Source: Hymenobacter yonginensis (lineage in GTDB: Bacteria > Bacteroidota > Bacteroidia > Cytophagales > Hymenobacteraceae). Taken from it: a DNA stretch of 64,000 bases. Positions 9,078 through 18,044 of this stretch are shown here, piece after piece. The notes under the pieces were generated by a model that was given only the letters and a program-made list of their open reading frames with translations, was not told the DNA's origin and made no database searches. Where the stretch lies: contig NZ_CP115396.1 of the NCBI RefSeq assembly GCF_027625995.1, positions 2,108,001-2,172,000 of the forward strand, given 5' to 3'. Every line of letters begins with the position of its first letter. Position 1 is the first letter of the stretch. The position numbers and the translations under genes were made by a program.

Positions 9078-9117
9078 AAAAAAAGGCGGCTCCCAGATTT
9101 GGGAGCCGCCTTTTTTT
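9078..9117. terminator. Bidirectional terminator
   Basis: A7, a GC-rich stem, then T7: the hairpin works on both strands and separates the convergent PLD gene and DUF4279-like gene. It overlaps the stop codon of the latter. Confidence 0.9.
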
Positions 9118-9508
9118 ATGAAGCTATTGTGTTGTCTTTCTCTTCAAAACAGTCAATAGCTAGTCCTATACCATTTGCCCCCAATCGAAGCATTTCCTGC
9201 GCATTGAAGCCTATTCCGCATTGTAACGTGTAGCAGTAAGTGAGATTAAGGCTGATACTTTCTTTCCCAACACCGATTCTATGCAAGGCCTCGAACTTTG
9301 GTTCTAACAAGTCTAAAAAGACATTAATGAAGTCGAAGTTTGGATCCTCATCACTTGTGACAACCAAGTACGACCATGACTGAGGCTTATCTGTGTCAAG
9401 CAATATCCGCTTCCACGGTTCCGGGTTCACACCGATGATTTGTGTGATACTATCAAAGGTTTTGAAGCTAGGCTTATCGAAACTGATATGCAGCCGATGA
9501 TATTTCAT
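9116..9508 (-). CDS. DUF4279-like protein coupled to rlmF
   Basis: This 130-residue protein starts at the ATG at 9508, whose first bases overlap the rlmF stop as ATGA, so translation is probably coupled. It is soluble, with no signal peptide. The pattern ITQIIGVNPEPWKR, then WSYLV, then an amphipathic helix with DLLEPKFEALHRIG, then a beta strand and a final GANGIGLAIDCF resembles DUF4279, a small family often seen among polymorphic-toxin immunity genes. Family membership is from memory of the pattern. Its codons are visibly AT-richer than both neighbours, which suggests recent acquisition. No toxin gene is adjacent. Confidence 0.7.
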   Translation of the reverse strand: MKYHRLHISFDKPSFKTFDSITQIIGVNPEPWKRILLDTDKPQSWSYLVVTSDEDPNFDFINVFLDLLEPKFEALHRIGVGKESISLNLTYCYTLQCGIGFNAQEMLRLGANGIGLAIDCFEEKDNTIAS

Positions 9509-10428
9509 TTCCAGCGGCGCGTGGCCCAGGCCTGCTGCTGCTCGGGCGTCTGAAAGGTCCAGGCGACCACGCGGGTGGCTTTCTGGCCGTGGGTCATGTC
9601 GATGGTTTTCACCTCCAGCGCCCCCGCCTTCTTGAGGAAGTGGTAGATGCTGGGCAGGGTTTCCTTCTTGGAAATGAGCGTGCTGAACCACAGCACCCGC
9701 GGCCCCAGCGGCACGCTCTGCTCCACCAGGTTGCGCACGAAGGCTTCTTCGCCGCCCGTGTACCAGAGCTCGGTGTTGCGGCCGCCGAAGTTGAGGACCG
9801 GCTCGGCGGTGCGGGGCTGGCCCAGGTTGCGGGTTTTGCGCTGGTTGGCAGCCAGGGCCTCTTCCTCCGAAGCGTGGAATGGCGGGTTGCACACCGTCAG
9901 GTCGAACTCCTCGCGGGGCTTCACTATGCCGTCGAAGATGTAGTTGGCGTGGGTTTGCTGGCGCACTTCCACCCGGCCCGATAAGCCGGGGTTGGCCGCT
10001 ACCAGCATCTTCACCGATTTCAGCGCCACCAAGTCAATATCGGAGCCGACGAAGCGCCAGCCGTAGTCGTGGGTGCCGATGATGGGATACACGCAGTTGG
10101 CCCCGATACCGATGTCGAGCACGTGCACCTGCTTGCCGCGGGGCACGGTGCCGCCGTGCAGGGTTGCCAGCAGGTCGGCGGCGTGGTGCAGGTAGTCGGC
10201 GCGGCCCGGGATGGGCGGGCATAGGTAGCCGGCCGGAATATCCCAGAGCTGAACGCCGTAGAACTGCTTCAGCAGGGCTTGGTTGAGGGCCTTCACCGCG
10301 GCCGGATTGGCGAAATCAATGGTTTGGTCGCCGTGGGGGCTAGCCGTTACGAACGGCGCCAGCGCCGGGCTGGCGGCAATCAGCTGCGGAAAATCGTAGC
10401 GGTCGGCGTGGGGGTTGCGGGGATGCAA
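9505..10428 (-). CDS. rlmF: 23S rRNA (adenine(1618)-N6)-methyltransferase
   Basis: RlmF methylates A1618 of 23S rRNA with S-adenosylmethionine. The 307-residue protein has the SAM-binding motif VLDIGIGANCVYPIIG (about 104-118), the acidic residue after beta-2 (FVGSDIDLVAL) and the N6-adenine methyltransferase motif VCNPPFH (NPPF at 181-184). The N-terminal RYDFPQLI and FANPAAVKALNQALLKQFY regions are typical of the family. It is the first gene of a two-gene unit with the DUF4279-like gene. Confidence 0.96.
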   Translation of the reverse strand: MHPRNPHADRYDFPQLIAASPALAPFVTASPHGDQTIDFANPAAVKALNQALLKQFYGVQLWDIPAGYLCPPIPGRADYLHHAADLLATLHGGTVPRGKQVHVLDIGIGANCVYPIIGTHDYGWRFVGSDIDLVALKSVKMLVAANPGLSGRVEVRQQTHANYIFDGIVKPREEFDLTVCNPPFHASEEEALAANQRKTRNLGQPRTAEPVLNFGGRNTELWYTGGEEAFVRNLVEQSVPLGPRVLWFSTLISKKETLPSIYHFLKKAGALEVKTIDMTHGQKATRVVAWTFQTPEQQQAWATRRWK

Positions 10429-10471
10429 AATGAGAAGGGGTAAAAAGGTAAAAGCCCAACGGCTTTAATAA

Positions 10472-11110
10472 TCAGGCCAAGGAGCGGCGGTGCCGCCAGT
10501 TGGAAAACGTGGCCAGCAGCACCGAAATAGCCAGCATGACCACCAGCACCAGCAGGCAGTTGCACAGCACCGGCCCGTAGCCCAGCGCCGCCACATCCAC
10601 GAACGGATACGGGTAGAAGCCGGCAGAAGGCCCGCGCAGCAGCGTGTAGGCCAAGTACGCGGCCGGATAAAGCAGCCAGTACGGCAACGTGCGCCAGCGC
10701 ACCGGCTGCCCGGCAATGCGCAGCAGCCAGAAGTCCAGCATGTACAAAGGTACGAGGCCGTGGAGGATGTTGTCGGCGAGGATGCCCCAGCCGGCCAGTG
10801 GCACCAGCCCGCGCAGCACTGCCTGGTACACCACGCCCACCACCAGAATGTACACCGTGAGGGCCGTACCCACCTCCGCCCGGGCCGCCCAGCGCCCGGC
10901 CACCGACTTCGGCCGCAGGCTGCGCACCAGAAAATAGCCGGCTACGAGCGTGTTGGTCAGGATGGTGAAGAAGCTGAAGAAGCGCACGACGGTTTGCAGC
11001 GGCGGCAGCTGCCGGCTACTGAACGTGACGTAGATCTGCGCCAGCAGCCCCGTTAGCGCCAGCAGCGCCCCGGCTATTGCCGGCCAGAAAATTCGACGGG
11101 AATCTTGCAT
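10472..11110 (-). CDS. Pr6Pr family integral membrane protein
   Basis: This 212-residue protein from ATG 11110 has six predicted membrane helices and little else. The pattern FFTILTNTLVAGYF, LVVGVVYQAVLRG and NILHGLVPLYMLDFWLL matches the Pr6Pr (FAR-17a/AIG1-related) membrane family, whose members in eukaryotes hydrolyse fatty-acid esters of hydroxy fatty acids. Bacterial function is not known. The longer frame upstream of ATG 11110 runs through the mutS2 terminator and was discarded. Confidence 0.75.
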   Translation of the reverse strand: MQDSRRIFWPAIAGALLALTGLLAQIYVTFSSRQLPPLQTVVRFFSFFTILTNTLVAGYFLVRSLRPKSVAGRWAARAEVGTALTVYILVVGVVYQAVLRGLVPLAGWGILADNILHGLVPLYMLDFWLLRIAGQPVRWRTLPYWLLYPAAYLAYTLLRGPSAGFYPYPFVDVAALGYGPVLCNCLLVLVVMLAISVLLATFSNWRHRRSLA

Positions 11111-11233
11111 AGTGCTCAGCACGGAAAGCAGGTGCAACGGTGGCCGAAAAATCAATCCTGCCGAATATAGCACAATCGTTTCAGAGCCGGTGGACGGCCC
11201 GCGCATCCTGCCGGGCCTCGGCTCCCACACGAA

Positions 11234-11276
11234 AAAGGGTCTGGCGAAGCCGCTCACGCGTTTCGCCAGACCCTTT
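11234..11276 (-). terminator. Terminator of mutS2
   Basis: A 15-bp perfect inverted repeat (11234-11248 and 11262-11276), read on the minus strand, ends in a T-run. It lies about 60 bases after the mutS2 stop. Confidence 0.8.
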
Positions 11277-11336
11277 GTATTGCAGCCGTTCACAAAATCC
11301 GTGAAATCCGTGGACAATCCGGGCTAATCCGTGATC

Positions 11337-13754
11337 CTACTTCAGCACGGCGATGGTGGCGCCGTCGCCGCCGCGGTCGGCGTGCTCGTCGGCTACGCTG
11401 GCCACCTGGCGGGTGCGGTGCAGGTAGTCGCGCACCACCTGGCGCAGCACGCCATTGCCGCGGCCGTGTAGGATCTTGATTTCGGGCACGCCCAGCATCA
11501 CGGCATCGTCCACGTAGGCCGTGATTTTGGTGAGGGCGTCCTCGGCCCGCTCGCCGCGCAAGTCCAGCGTGGGGCTGAAGCTCGACATCTTACCGGTGGT
11601 GTCGAAGCCGGCGTACTGGGCCGGGGCCCGGCGCGCCGATTCCTTTTCCCGCTCCCGGATTTCGGAGCGCGTCAGCTTTTCGAGCTGGCTGATCTTGACG
11701 ATGGTTTTCATGCCGCCAAAGCTCACTTCGGCGGTTTTGCCCTTCACGCTCATCAGCTCGCCGTAGCCTTCCTGCCCAATCAGCGCCACTTTGTCGCCGG
11801 CTTTCAGCGTGCCGGCTTCGGCCAGCTCGCGGGTAGCTTTGGGCTTGGGCGGCTCAATCTGCAGCTTCTCGCGCACGAAGGTGTCGAGCTTGCCGCGGGC
11901 CTCCTTGGTGCGGTCCTTGTCGGCTTGGCCGAGGCGGATTTCCTGGATGGTGGCCTCAATCTGCTGGTTGGTGTCGCGCAGCAGCAGCTTGGCTTTCTGC
12001 TTGGCCTCGCGCAGCACCTCCAGCGTGGTATCGTCGAGGTACTTCTTGAGGTCCTGGTATTCCTGGGCGGCTTTTTTCAGGCGGCGCTCAGCTTTGGCGG
12101 CTTCGGCGGTACGGGCCTCCAGGTCCGACTTTTCCTTTTCCAGGCCTTCCAGCAACCGGTCGTAGCGGATTTTATCTTTGCCGACGAGCTGGGTGGCGCG
12201 CTCCACCAGCTGCTTGGGCAAACCGATTTTGCGGGCAATTTCGATGGCAAACGACGAGCCGGGCTTCCCGATTTCGAGGCGGTAGAGCGGCTGCAGCTGC
12301 TCGGGGTCGTAGCGCATGGCCCCGTTCACGATGCCGGGCGTGCGCTCGGCGTAGTTCTTGAGGTTGGTGTAGTGGGTGGTGATGACGCCGAAGCTGCGGG
12401 CCCGGTTGAGCTGCTCCAACACGGCCTCGGCAATGGCGCCGCCCAGCGCCGGCTCGGTGCCGGTGCCAAACTCGTCAATCAGCACCAGGCTGCGCTTGCC
12501 GGCCAGCGTCACGAACTGCTTCATGCTCAGCAAGTGCGACGAGTACGTGCTCAAATCGTTTTCCAGGCTCTGCTCGTCGCCGATGTCCAGGAAAATATCA
12601 TCGAACATGCCGGCTTCCGAGCCCTCGCCGGCCGGAATCAGCAGGCCGCACTGCAGCATGTACTGCACCAGCCCCACCGTCTTCATACTCACCGACTTAC
12701 CGCCGGCATTCGGCCCCGAAATCAGCAGGATGCGCTGCTCCGGCGTCAGCTCGATATCCAGCGGCACCACCTCGCGCGGGTCGTCTTTGGCGTGGCCCAA
12801 AAAGGTGAGATACAGCAGCGGGTGGCGCACCTGCTTCCAGAGCATCTGGGGGCGCGGGTGCAGGATGGGCAGCGTGGCCTCCAGGCGCAGCGCCAGGCGC
12901 GCCTTGGCCCGGATAAAGTCGATCAGGCCGAGGTACTGGTAGGCTTTGCGCAGATCCGGAATGTGGGGCCGGAGCTGGTCGGTGAGGGCCGTGAGGATGC
13001 GGATCAGCTCGCGCTGGTAGGCGTTTTCGAGGTCCTTGATGTCGTTGTTGAGCTCGAACACGGCTTCCGGCTCGATGTACACCGTCTGGCCCGAGGCCGA
13101 CTCGTCGTGGATCAACCCTTTCACGCGGCGCTTGTGCTCGGCCACCACGGGCAGCACCAGGCGCCCGCCCCGGATGGTGGGCTCGGCGTCGCCGGGAATC
13201 CAGCCTTCGTGTTTGGCGTGGCGCAGGATGCCCGCAATCTGCTTGCGCAGCAAACCCTGGCGCGTAATTAGCTCCTGGCGCAGCTGGCGCAGCAGCGGCG
13301 AGGCGTCGTCGCGCACGAGGCCTTCGTCGTCCACCACCTTATCGAGGGCGGCCAGCAGGTTGCGGTCGACCTGCACGCCGATGCCGAGCAGGCGCAGCGT
13401 GGGGTACAGGTCTTCGGCGGCCTGGGTGAAGAAGGTGAGGGCCTGCCGGATGGTGCGCAAGCTCATCTTAACGGCGAAGAAGGCGGCCACGTCGAGGTAG
13501 GCGCCGGGCAGGCTGGCGCGCACCAGCTGCGGGTTTACGTCGTGGTAGTGCTGGCTGGGGAAGTCGGCCCCGCTATGCAGCAGGAAGCGGAACTCGTCGG
13601 TCTGGAGCAGCAGCTTGTGCAGCTGGTCGTGCTTGGTCTGGAACACCATTTTGGCCACAAACTGGCGGCCGAGCGGGCTCAGGCACATACTTTCCAGCAT
13701 TTCACGCAGCTGCGCGAAGCCTATTTTCTGCTCGAAGTTCTGAGGTAAAATCAA
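11337..13754 (-). CDS. mutS2: Endonuclease MutS2 / ribosome-rescue ATPase
   Basis: MutS2 proteins are MutS-like ATPases that suppress recombination and, in Firmicutes, also act on collided ribosomes. The 805-residue protein shows the core domain, the ABC-type ATPase with Walker A GPNAGGKS and Walker B LVLIDEFGTGTEP, a long charged coiled coil (about 520-640), a beta domain (KAGDKVALIGQEGYGEL) and a C-terminal Smr nuclease domain (LDLRGERAEDAL, ILHGRGNGVLRQ). The start is a TTG at 13754: no ATG lies upstream in frame, the N-terminus (LPQNFEQKIGF) is family-typical, and a weak -7-like TACCTTTA at 13786-13793 on the same strand leaves a short leader. Confidence 0.95.
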   Translation of the reverse strand: MILPQNFEQKIGFAQLREMLESMCLSPLGRQFVAKMVFQTKHDQLHKLLLQTDEFRFLLHSGADFPSQHYHDVNPQLVRASLPGAYLDVAAFFAVKMSLRTIRQALTFFTQAAEDLYPTLRLLGIGVQVDRNLLAALDKVVDDEGLVRDDASPLLRQLRQELITRQGLLRKQIAGILRHAKHEGWIPGDAEPTIRGGRLVLPVVAEHKRRVKGLIHDESASGQTVYIEPEAVFELNNDIKDLENAYQRELIRILTALTDQLRPHIPDLRKAYQYLGLIDFIRAKARLALRLEATLPILHPRPQMLWKQVRHPLLYLTFLGHAKDDPREVVPLDIELTPEQRILLISGPNAGGKSVSMKTVGLVQYMLQCGLLIPAGEGSEAGMFDDIFLDIGDEQSLENDLSTYSSHLLSMKQFVTLAGKRSLVLIDEFGTGTEPALGGAIAEAVLEQLNRARSFGVITTHYTNLKNYAERTPGIVNGAMRYDPEQLQPLYRLEIGKPGSSFAIEIARKIGLPKQLVERATQLVGKDKIRYDRLLEGLEKEKSDLEARTAEAAKAERRLKKAAQEYQDLKKYLDDTTLEVLREAKQKAKLLLRDTNQQIEATIQEIRLGQADKDRTKEARGKLDTFVREKLQIEPPKPKATRELAEAGTLKAGDKVALIGQEGYGELMSVKGKTAEVSFGGMKTIVKISQLEKLTRSEIREREKESARRAPAQYAGFDTTGKMSSFSPTLDLRGERAEDALTKITAYVDDAVMLGVPEIKILHGRGNGVLRQVVRDYLHRTRQVASVADEHADRGGDGATIAVLK

Positions 13755-14224
13755 ATCGGGTGGTCTTGGAAATCGGGATGGAATGTAAAGGTAAACAGCA
13801 TTTGCTGGCGGAAAGATTCAGGTTTTCAGCATCCTCGCCAGCGTCCGGGTTTTTGCATGATCTTTTAATAGTGAATATTGAATAAAAATAGGCGCGGGCC
13901 TTTTTTTCCAGCATCTGAACCCACTACTTTTGAAAGCTGCCGCTTCGGGCGCAGCGCCCTCCTATACTAATACTAGGCAATCTGACGCGTTATTTCGCTT
14001 CCATTCATTACCAGTGCCACCTACCATCCCGCTAGCCTATCCTACTCGGAAGCCGGAGCCCCGCTATAAGGGCTCAGTTGCACTCCCGGCCCGCCGCTAC
14101 TTCGGCGCCTCCCCTTTGCTTTCTCTGTAATGCCGTCTACCTGCGCGCCACCTGCTGCCAGGTATGTGCGGGCATACGCCTATCTCCTTTGCCGTTTTTT
14201 CTTTCTTCTCACTTAGGTGCCTTT
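13755..14224. other. Divergent intergenic region, mutS2 / protease
   Basis: 470 bases between divergent genes. The mutS2-proximal part is AT-rich. No gene is convincing: short frames reading rightwards here run into the protease frame but lack similarity to anything recognised. Confidence 0.5.
13925..13932 (+). promoter_or_regulatory. -7 box for the protease gene
   Basis: TACTTTTG fits TAnnTTTG. A T-run rather than TTG lies at the -33 distance. If used, the protease mRNA has a leader of nearly 290 bases. Confidence 0.35.
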
Positions 14225-15859
14225 ATGAAACAAAAGTCTACTCAGCTTATCAGCGGTTTACTGCTCAGCTCATTGCTGCTGCCCAGCTGCGCCACCATCA
14301 TATCCGGCTCTCGCCAGACGGTACGCCTAACAGGGACACCGAGCGGCAGCACGTACTACATCAACGACAAGCCCGTAGAGGCAAAACCTGTAGACGGCCA
14401 GTCCAATGCCGTAAGCGTACGGGTGCCGCGCAAGCGCAGCTCCGAGCTGAAGGTGAAGCACGAGGGCTATAAAGAATATACTGAGGTGCTGTATCCGGAA
14501 AAATCCACCGGCTTGCAGTACCTGAACTACGTACCCTTCTTCTACGGCGCTGCCACCAGCCTGTCGATGTCGACGGACGACAACGGCGATATGAAGTACA
14601 CGGGGCTGCCGGGGCTGATGATTATGACCGGCGGCCTGGCCGGCCTGCTGACCGACCGGATGACCGGCGCCAACAGCCGCCTCAATAAAAAAGAAGTGCA
14701 GGCTTCCATGACCAAGCTGCCCAAAGCCGTAGCCGGCAGCCAGTCGGTGCAGTGCACGCTCATGAACGTGCGGGTAAAAGGCGGCGACAAGCTGGGCAAT
14801 TACTTTGTGGAGAAAGAGCCGACCGAGATTCTGTATTTCGGTAAATCCCTCGACACCGATGCCGAACACCTGAAATCGTCCATCAACGGAGCCCTCAAGG
14901 ACATCGGCTACACAGTGCCCGATGGCGAATCAAAAAGCATTTTTTCGGCCGGCACAAACTCCCGCTACACGCTGCAGGGTGAAATGCGCGACGTGAAATA
15001 CAACGTGCACGCGTCGTCACCCTACCGGTCGGCACACTACGAAACCGACTGCACGGTCGAGGTGACGTGGAAGCTGCTCAACCAGTCCCGCCAGACGGTG
15101 GTGGAGCAAAAAACGACCGGCGCGAGCGTCAAGTTTGAACAGGGCGGCAGCGCCGCCTTTGAGGATGCCTTCGAAAACTCGTTTTACGCCTTCTTCTCGA
15201 ATCCGGAAGTAGCCAAAGCCCTGGCGAAAGGCCCCGACACCAAAATCGAAGCTGCCGCTGCTACCACGCCCGTGAGCATGCGGCGCGGCGCGCCCATGGC
15301 CGCCGACAAAGGCCTGAGCCTGGCGGCGCGCAGCGTGGTTATCGTGGAAACCAGCAACGGCCACGGCAGTGGCTGCATTGTATCGCCCGACGGCTACATC
15401 GTAACCAATGCGCACGTGGTAGACGAGCAGCAGGAAGTGAATATTCAGCTGGCCGATGGCATGAGCACCACAGCTAAAGTGGTGCGCCTGAACGCCGAAA
15501 TGGACCTGGCTCTGCTGAAAGTGGACGCCGAGGGCCTGACGGCTTTCCAGCTGCCCACCAGCAGCCTGGCTGAAATCGGGGGAGATGTATTTGCCATTGG
15601 TACCCCGGCCGATAAAGAACTGGGCCAGACTGTTACGAAAGGCATCATCAGCGGCCGCCGCAAAGTGGATGGCCGGTCCTTCCTGCAAACCGACGTGAGC
15701 ATCAACGGCGGCAACAGCGGCGGCGCACTGGTGGCCCGCAGCGGCCAGCTGCTGGGCATCGTGAATGCCAAGCTGGTCGGCCGCGGCATTGAAGGCATCG
15801 GCTTTGCCATTCCGGCCGAGCAGGTAGCCGAAGCGCTGAATCTCAAGTTCACCAACTAA
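14225..15859 (+). CDS. Lipoprotein with C-terminal trypsin-like (Deg-type) protease
   Basis: This 544-residue protein from ATG 14225 begins with a lipoprotein signal ending at C22 (LLPSC), so it is anchored to a membrane facing the periplasm or surface. Residues 23-345 form an unrecognised region with a PEGA-like start (GTPSGSTYYINDKPV) and a hydrophobic patch (about 127-143). Residues ~365-540 are a chymotrypsin-fold protease with catalytic H397 (TNAHVV), D427 (MDLALLK) and S498 (GGNSGGAL), as in DegP/DegS. No PDZ domain follows, unlike DegP. The N-terminal half resembles a stress lipoprotein that may sense or present substrate; that is inference. Confidence 0.88.
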   Translation: MKQKSTQLISGLLLSSLLLPSCATIISGSRQTVRLTGTPSGSTYYINDKPVEAKPVDGQSNAVSVRVPRKRSSELKVKHEGYKEYTEVLYPEKSTGLQYLNYVPFFYGAATSLSMSTDDNGDMKYTGLPGLMIMTGGLAGLLTDRMTGANSRLNKKEVQASMTKLPKAVAGSQSVQCTLMNVRVKGGDKLGNYFVEKEPTEILYFGKSLDTDAEHLKSSINGALKDIGYTVPDGESKSIFSAGTNSRYTLQGEMRDVKYNVHASSPYRSAHYETDCTVEVTWKLLNQSRQTVVEQKTTGASVKFEQGGSAAFEDAFENSFYAFFSNPEVAKALAKGPDTKIEAAAATTPVSMRRGAPMAADKGLSLAARSVVIVETSNGHGSGCIVSPDGYIVTNAHVVDEQQEVNIQLADGMSTTAKVVRLNAEMDLALLKVDAEGLTAFQLPTSSLAEIGGDVFAIGTPADKELGQTVTKGIISGRRKVDGRSFLQTDVSINGGNSGGALVARSGQLLGIVNAKLVGRGIEGIGFAIPAEQVAEALNLKFTN

Positions 15860-15883
15860 TTCAGCGGCGGTTAGCAAACCGTT

Positions 15884-15938
15884 CTGAACGCACAACGGCG
15901 GGCCGCTCTTGGTGAGTGGCCCGCCGTTGTGCGTTCAG
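15884..15938. terminator. Long hairpin between convergent genes
   Basis: A perfect 21-bp inverted repeat (15884-15904 and 15918-15938) lies between the protease stop and the stop of the convergent TIGR02757 gene. It lacks a long T-run but is well placed to end both transcripts. Confidence 0.7.
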
Positions 15939-15961
15939 AAAAGCCCCAAGGCTAGCCCGCG

Positions 15962-16720
15962 CTACATCTCCCCTTCCACGCCCAGCCCAAAGAGGGCAAA
16001 ATCGTACTTCACGGGGTCCAGCGGGTCGAAGGTGCGCAGGTGGGCGGTGAGGTCTTCTGCGGCCAGCCAGTCCATCTGTTTGCGCTCCAGCAAACCCAGG
16101 CGGCGCGCCACGCGCTCCACGTGCACGTCGCAGGGGCAGACGAGGTCGGCCATGGGCAGGCGGGTCCAGAGGCCGAAGTCCACGCCGTGCGCGTCCTGGC
16201 GCACCATCCAGCGCAGGTACATGTTCACGCGCTTGCAGGCCGAGCCGCGGGCCGGCGTGGCCACGTGCTTGCGGGTGCGGTGGGGCGCATCCTCCAAGCT
16301 GAAGAACAGATTGTGGAAGTTTTCCAGTCGCTCCTTCTGGGTGTTGCCTACCAGAAACGCATCTTCCAGCGTGCTGTGGCGGGTGTAGAACCAGCGCAGC
16401 CAGTGCACAAAGTAGAGCAGGTCGGTGTCGCAGAAGGTGCGGTGGCAGAAACCCAGCAGGCGCTTCAGGTCCTCATCCTGATGCTGCAGGATGAACTGGT
16501 GGGGCGCGTTGTCCATGCGCTGCAGTAGCTCGGTTACTTTGCTGATGATGGTGGGCCGCCGCCCCCAGGCCAGCAGCGCCGCAAACAGCCCACTGATTTC
16601 CACATCCTGCCGCTGCGTGAAGCGGTGCGGAATCTGGATGGGGTCATTCTGGATAAACGCCGGCTGGTTGTAGCGGGCGTAATTCTCTTCGAGGATGGTG
16701 CGGACCTGGGCGTGGTTCAT
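15962..16720 (-). CDS. TIGR02757 (DUF2400) family protein
   Basis: This soluble 252-residue protein from ATG 16720 matches TIGR02757: PHRFTQRQDVEISGLFAALLAWGRR near the start is split here as RQDVEISG and ALLAWGRR, followed by CHRTFCDTDL, GSACKRVNMYLRWMVR and CDVHVERVARRLGL. The last two resemble parts of the helix-hairpin-helix DNA glycosylase fold, but the biochemical function is unknown. It lies downstream, in the same direction, of no close partner; a palindromic element separates it from the LysM gene. Confidence 0.85.
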   Translation of the reverse strand: MNHAQVRTILEENYARYNQPAFIQNDPIQIPHRFTQRQDVEISGLFAALLAWGRRPTIISKVTELLQRMDNAPHQFILQHQDEDLKRLLGFCHRTFCDTDLLYFVHWLRWFYTRHSTLEDAFLVGNTQKERLENFHNLFFSLEDAPHRTRKHVATPARGSACKRVNMYLRWMVRQDAHGVDFGLWTRLPMADLVCPCDVHVERVARRLGLLERKQMDWLAAEDLTAHLRTFDPLDPVKYDFALFGLGVEGEM

Positions 16721-16740
16721 GGAGGAGGGGTTCACAAAAC

Positions 16741-16825
16741 CGTCATGCAGAGCGGAGCGAAGCATCTCGCCAGTTTAGTATAATATACTACCCTGGCGAG
16801 ATGCTTCGCTCCGCTCTGCATGACG
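16741..16825. repeat. REPIN-like palindrome, family A copy 1
   Basis: Two perfect 33-bp arms (16741-16773, 16793-16825) flank a 19-base AT-rich core. The arms contain GTCATGC, GAGCGGAGCGAAG and GCATCTCG, shared with four other elements in the window (18910, 23568, 44220, 55443). The element lies between two minus-strand genes. Confidence 0.9.
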
Positions 16826-16845
16826 TTCGACTATAGCAATGCCGC

Positions 16846-17838
16846 CTACGGCACGTAGCTGGTTTCCACGCGGAAGCGGGCGTCGGGGGTGGCCAAGCGC
16901 TGCACGGCGCGGGGCGAGAGGCGCACCAGGATGTTGCTGTTTTCGCCGGTATCCGGCAGCTTCCCGATAACGCGCACGTACACCGACTGCCCGTTCATGA
17001 TGTTGCGCACCTGCATGATGGTGCCCACTTCGGCCGTTTTGTGCAGGGCCAGATACTTGTCGGTGGTGCTGTTGGGGATGCTGGTGGCCAGGCCGGCTTC
17101 CGTCACGCGGCGCACGATTTCGCTGGCCCGGGTGGGGGCGCGCTCCTCAGGCTTCTCACGGGTAGTGGTGGGCGCAGCAGTGGAAGTGGCCGAGTCGGCA
17201 GGGCGCGGCACGGCGGTTTCCGGGCGGGGGGCCGGGGCCGCGGGGGGCGTTTCGCGGACGGGCGCAGTAGCCACGGCCGGCTCACGCGTAGCCGGTTCGC
17301 GGGTGGCCGGGGCGGCGGGCGTTTCGCGGCGGGCGGGGGCGGCAGTGCCGGCCGCCACGATGAGCGTCTGGCCCTGACGCACGTTGTAGTTGGGCGCGAA
17401 GTTGTTTAGCTCGGCCAGAGCCTGGGGCGTGGTGTTGAACTTGCGGGCAATAGCAAACAGGGTCTGGCCGGCTTCCACTTTGTACACGCGGTTGCCGCGG
17501 GCATCGGTGGGCAGGCTGCGGGTAGCGGCGGCGGGCGCGGCGGGGCGGGGGTTGTCGGAGGCGTTCATCACCACGCGCTGGCGCGGCACCAGCACAATCT
17601 GGCCGGTGGTGAGGGCGCCTTTCTGGCCGTTGTTGGCTTCCACAATCTGCTCGACGGGCACGCGGTAGCGGCGGGCCAGGCCGTAGAGGGTTTCGCCGGG
17701 CGCTACGCGGTGCCGGATAAGCATTTTGCCGCTCCGGTATTCCACCCCGATGGAATCGGGCAGGGCCACCAGGCCGGCGGCGGAAGCAGTGAACCCAGAG
17801 AAAACCAGCGCGGCGGACAGCAACGAGAATCGGAACAT
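16846..17838 (-). CDS. LysM / RlpA-like (DPBB) cell-wall protein
   Basis: This 330-residue exported protein starts at ATG 17838 and has a signal peptide (to about SASAAG). Two LysM modules bind peptidoglycan (HRVAPGETLYGLARRYRVP with NNG...GQIVLVP; YKVEAGQTLFAIARKFNTT with GQTLIVA). A Pro/Ala/Thr/Arg-rich linker with repeated ATREPA units follows, then a C-terminal double-psi beta-barrel resembling RlpA (GTIMQVRNIMNGQSVYVRV, GKLPDTG). Proteins of this build are cell-envelope proteins possibly acting on glycan strands; activity here is not established. Confidence 0.88.
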   Translation of the reverse strand: MFRFSLLSAALVFSGFTASAAGLVALPDSIGVEYRSGKMLIRHRVAPGETLYGLARRYRVPVEQIVEANNGQKGALTTGQIVLVPRQRVVMNASDNPRPAAPAAATRSLPTDARGNRVYKVEAGQTLFAIARKFNTTPQALAELNNFAPNYNVRQGQTLIVAAGTAAPARRETPAAPATREPATREPAVATAPVRETPPAAPAPRPETAVPRPADSATSTAAPTTTREKPEERAPTRASEIVRRVTEAGLATSIPNSTTDKYLALHKTAEVGTIMQVRNIMNGQSVYVRVIGKLPDTGENSNILVRLSPRAVQRLATPDARFRVETSYVP

Positions 17839-18044
17839 AGAAACAACAGGCAAAAGCAGCTACGGCCGGTAAACGGCAAAAAGCCGGGGCCGTGCATAAA
17901 TTCTGCCGAAAGTTAGGCATTCGGGCGTAGTAGCCGAGCTTTGCGGTATCAGTGCCGCATTTTATTGTTTGTTTTGAAGATGGAAGCGCCAGATTTCGGC
18001 TGTGTGCGTCGTTGCTGACTGCCGCCATGAGGCCTGCCCGCAAT

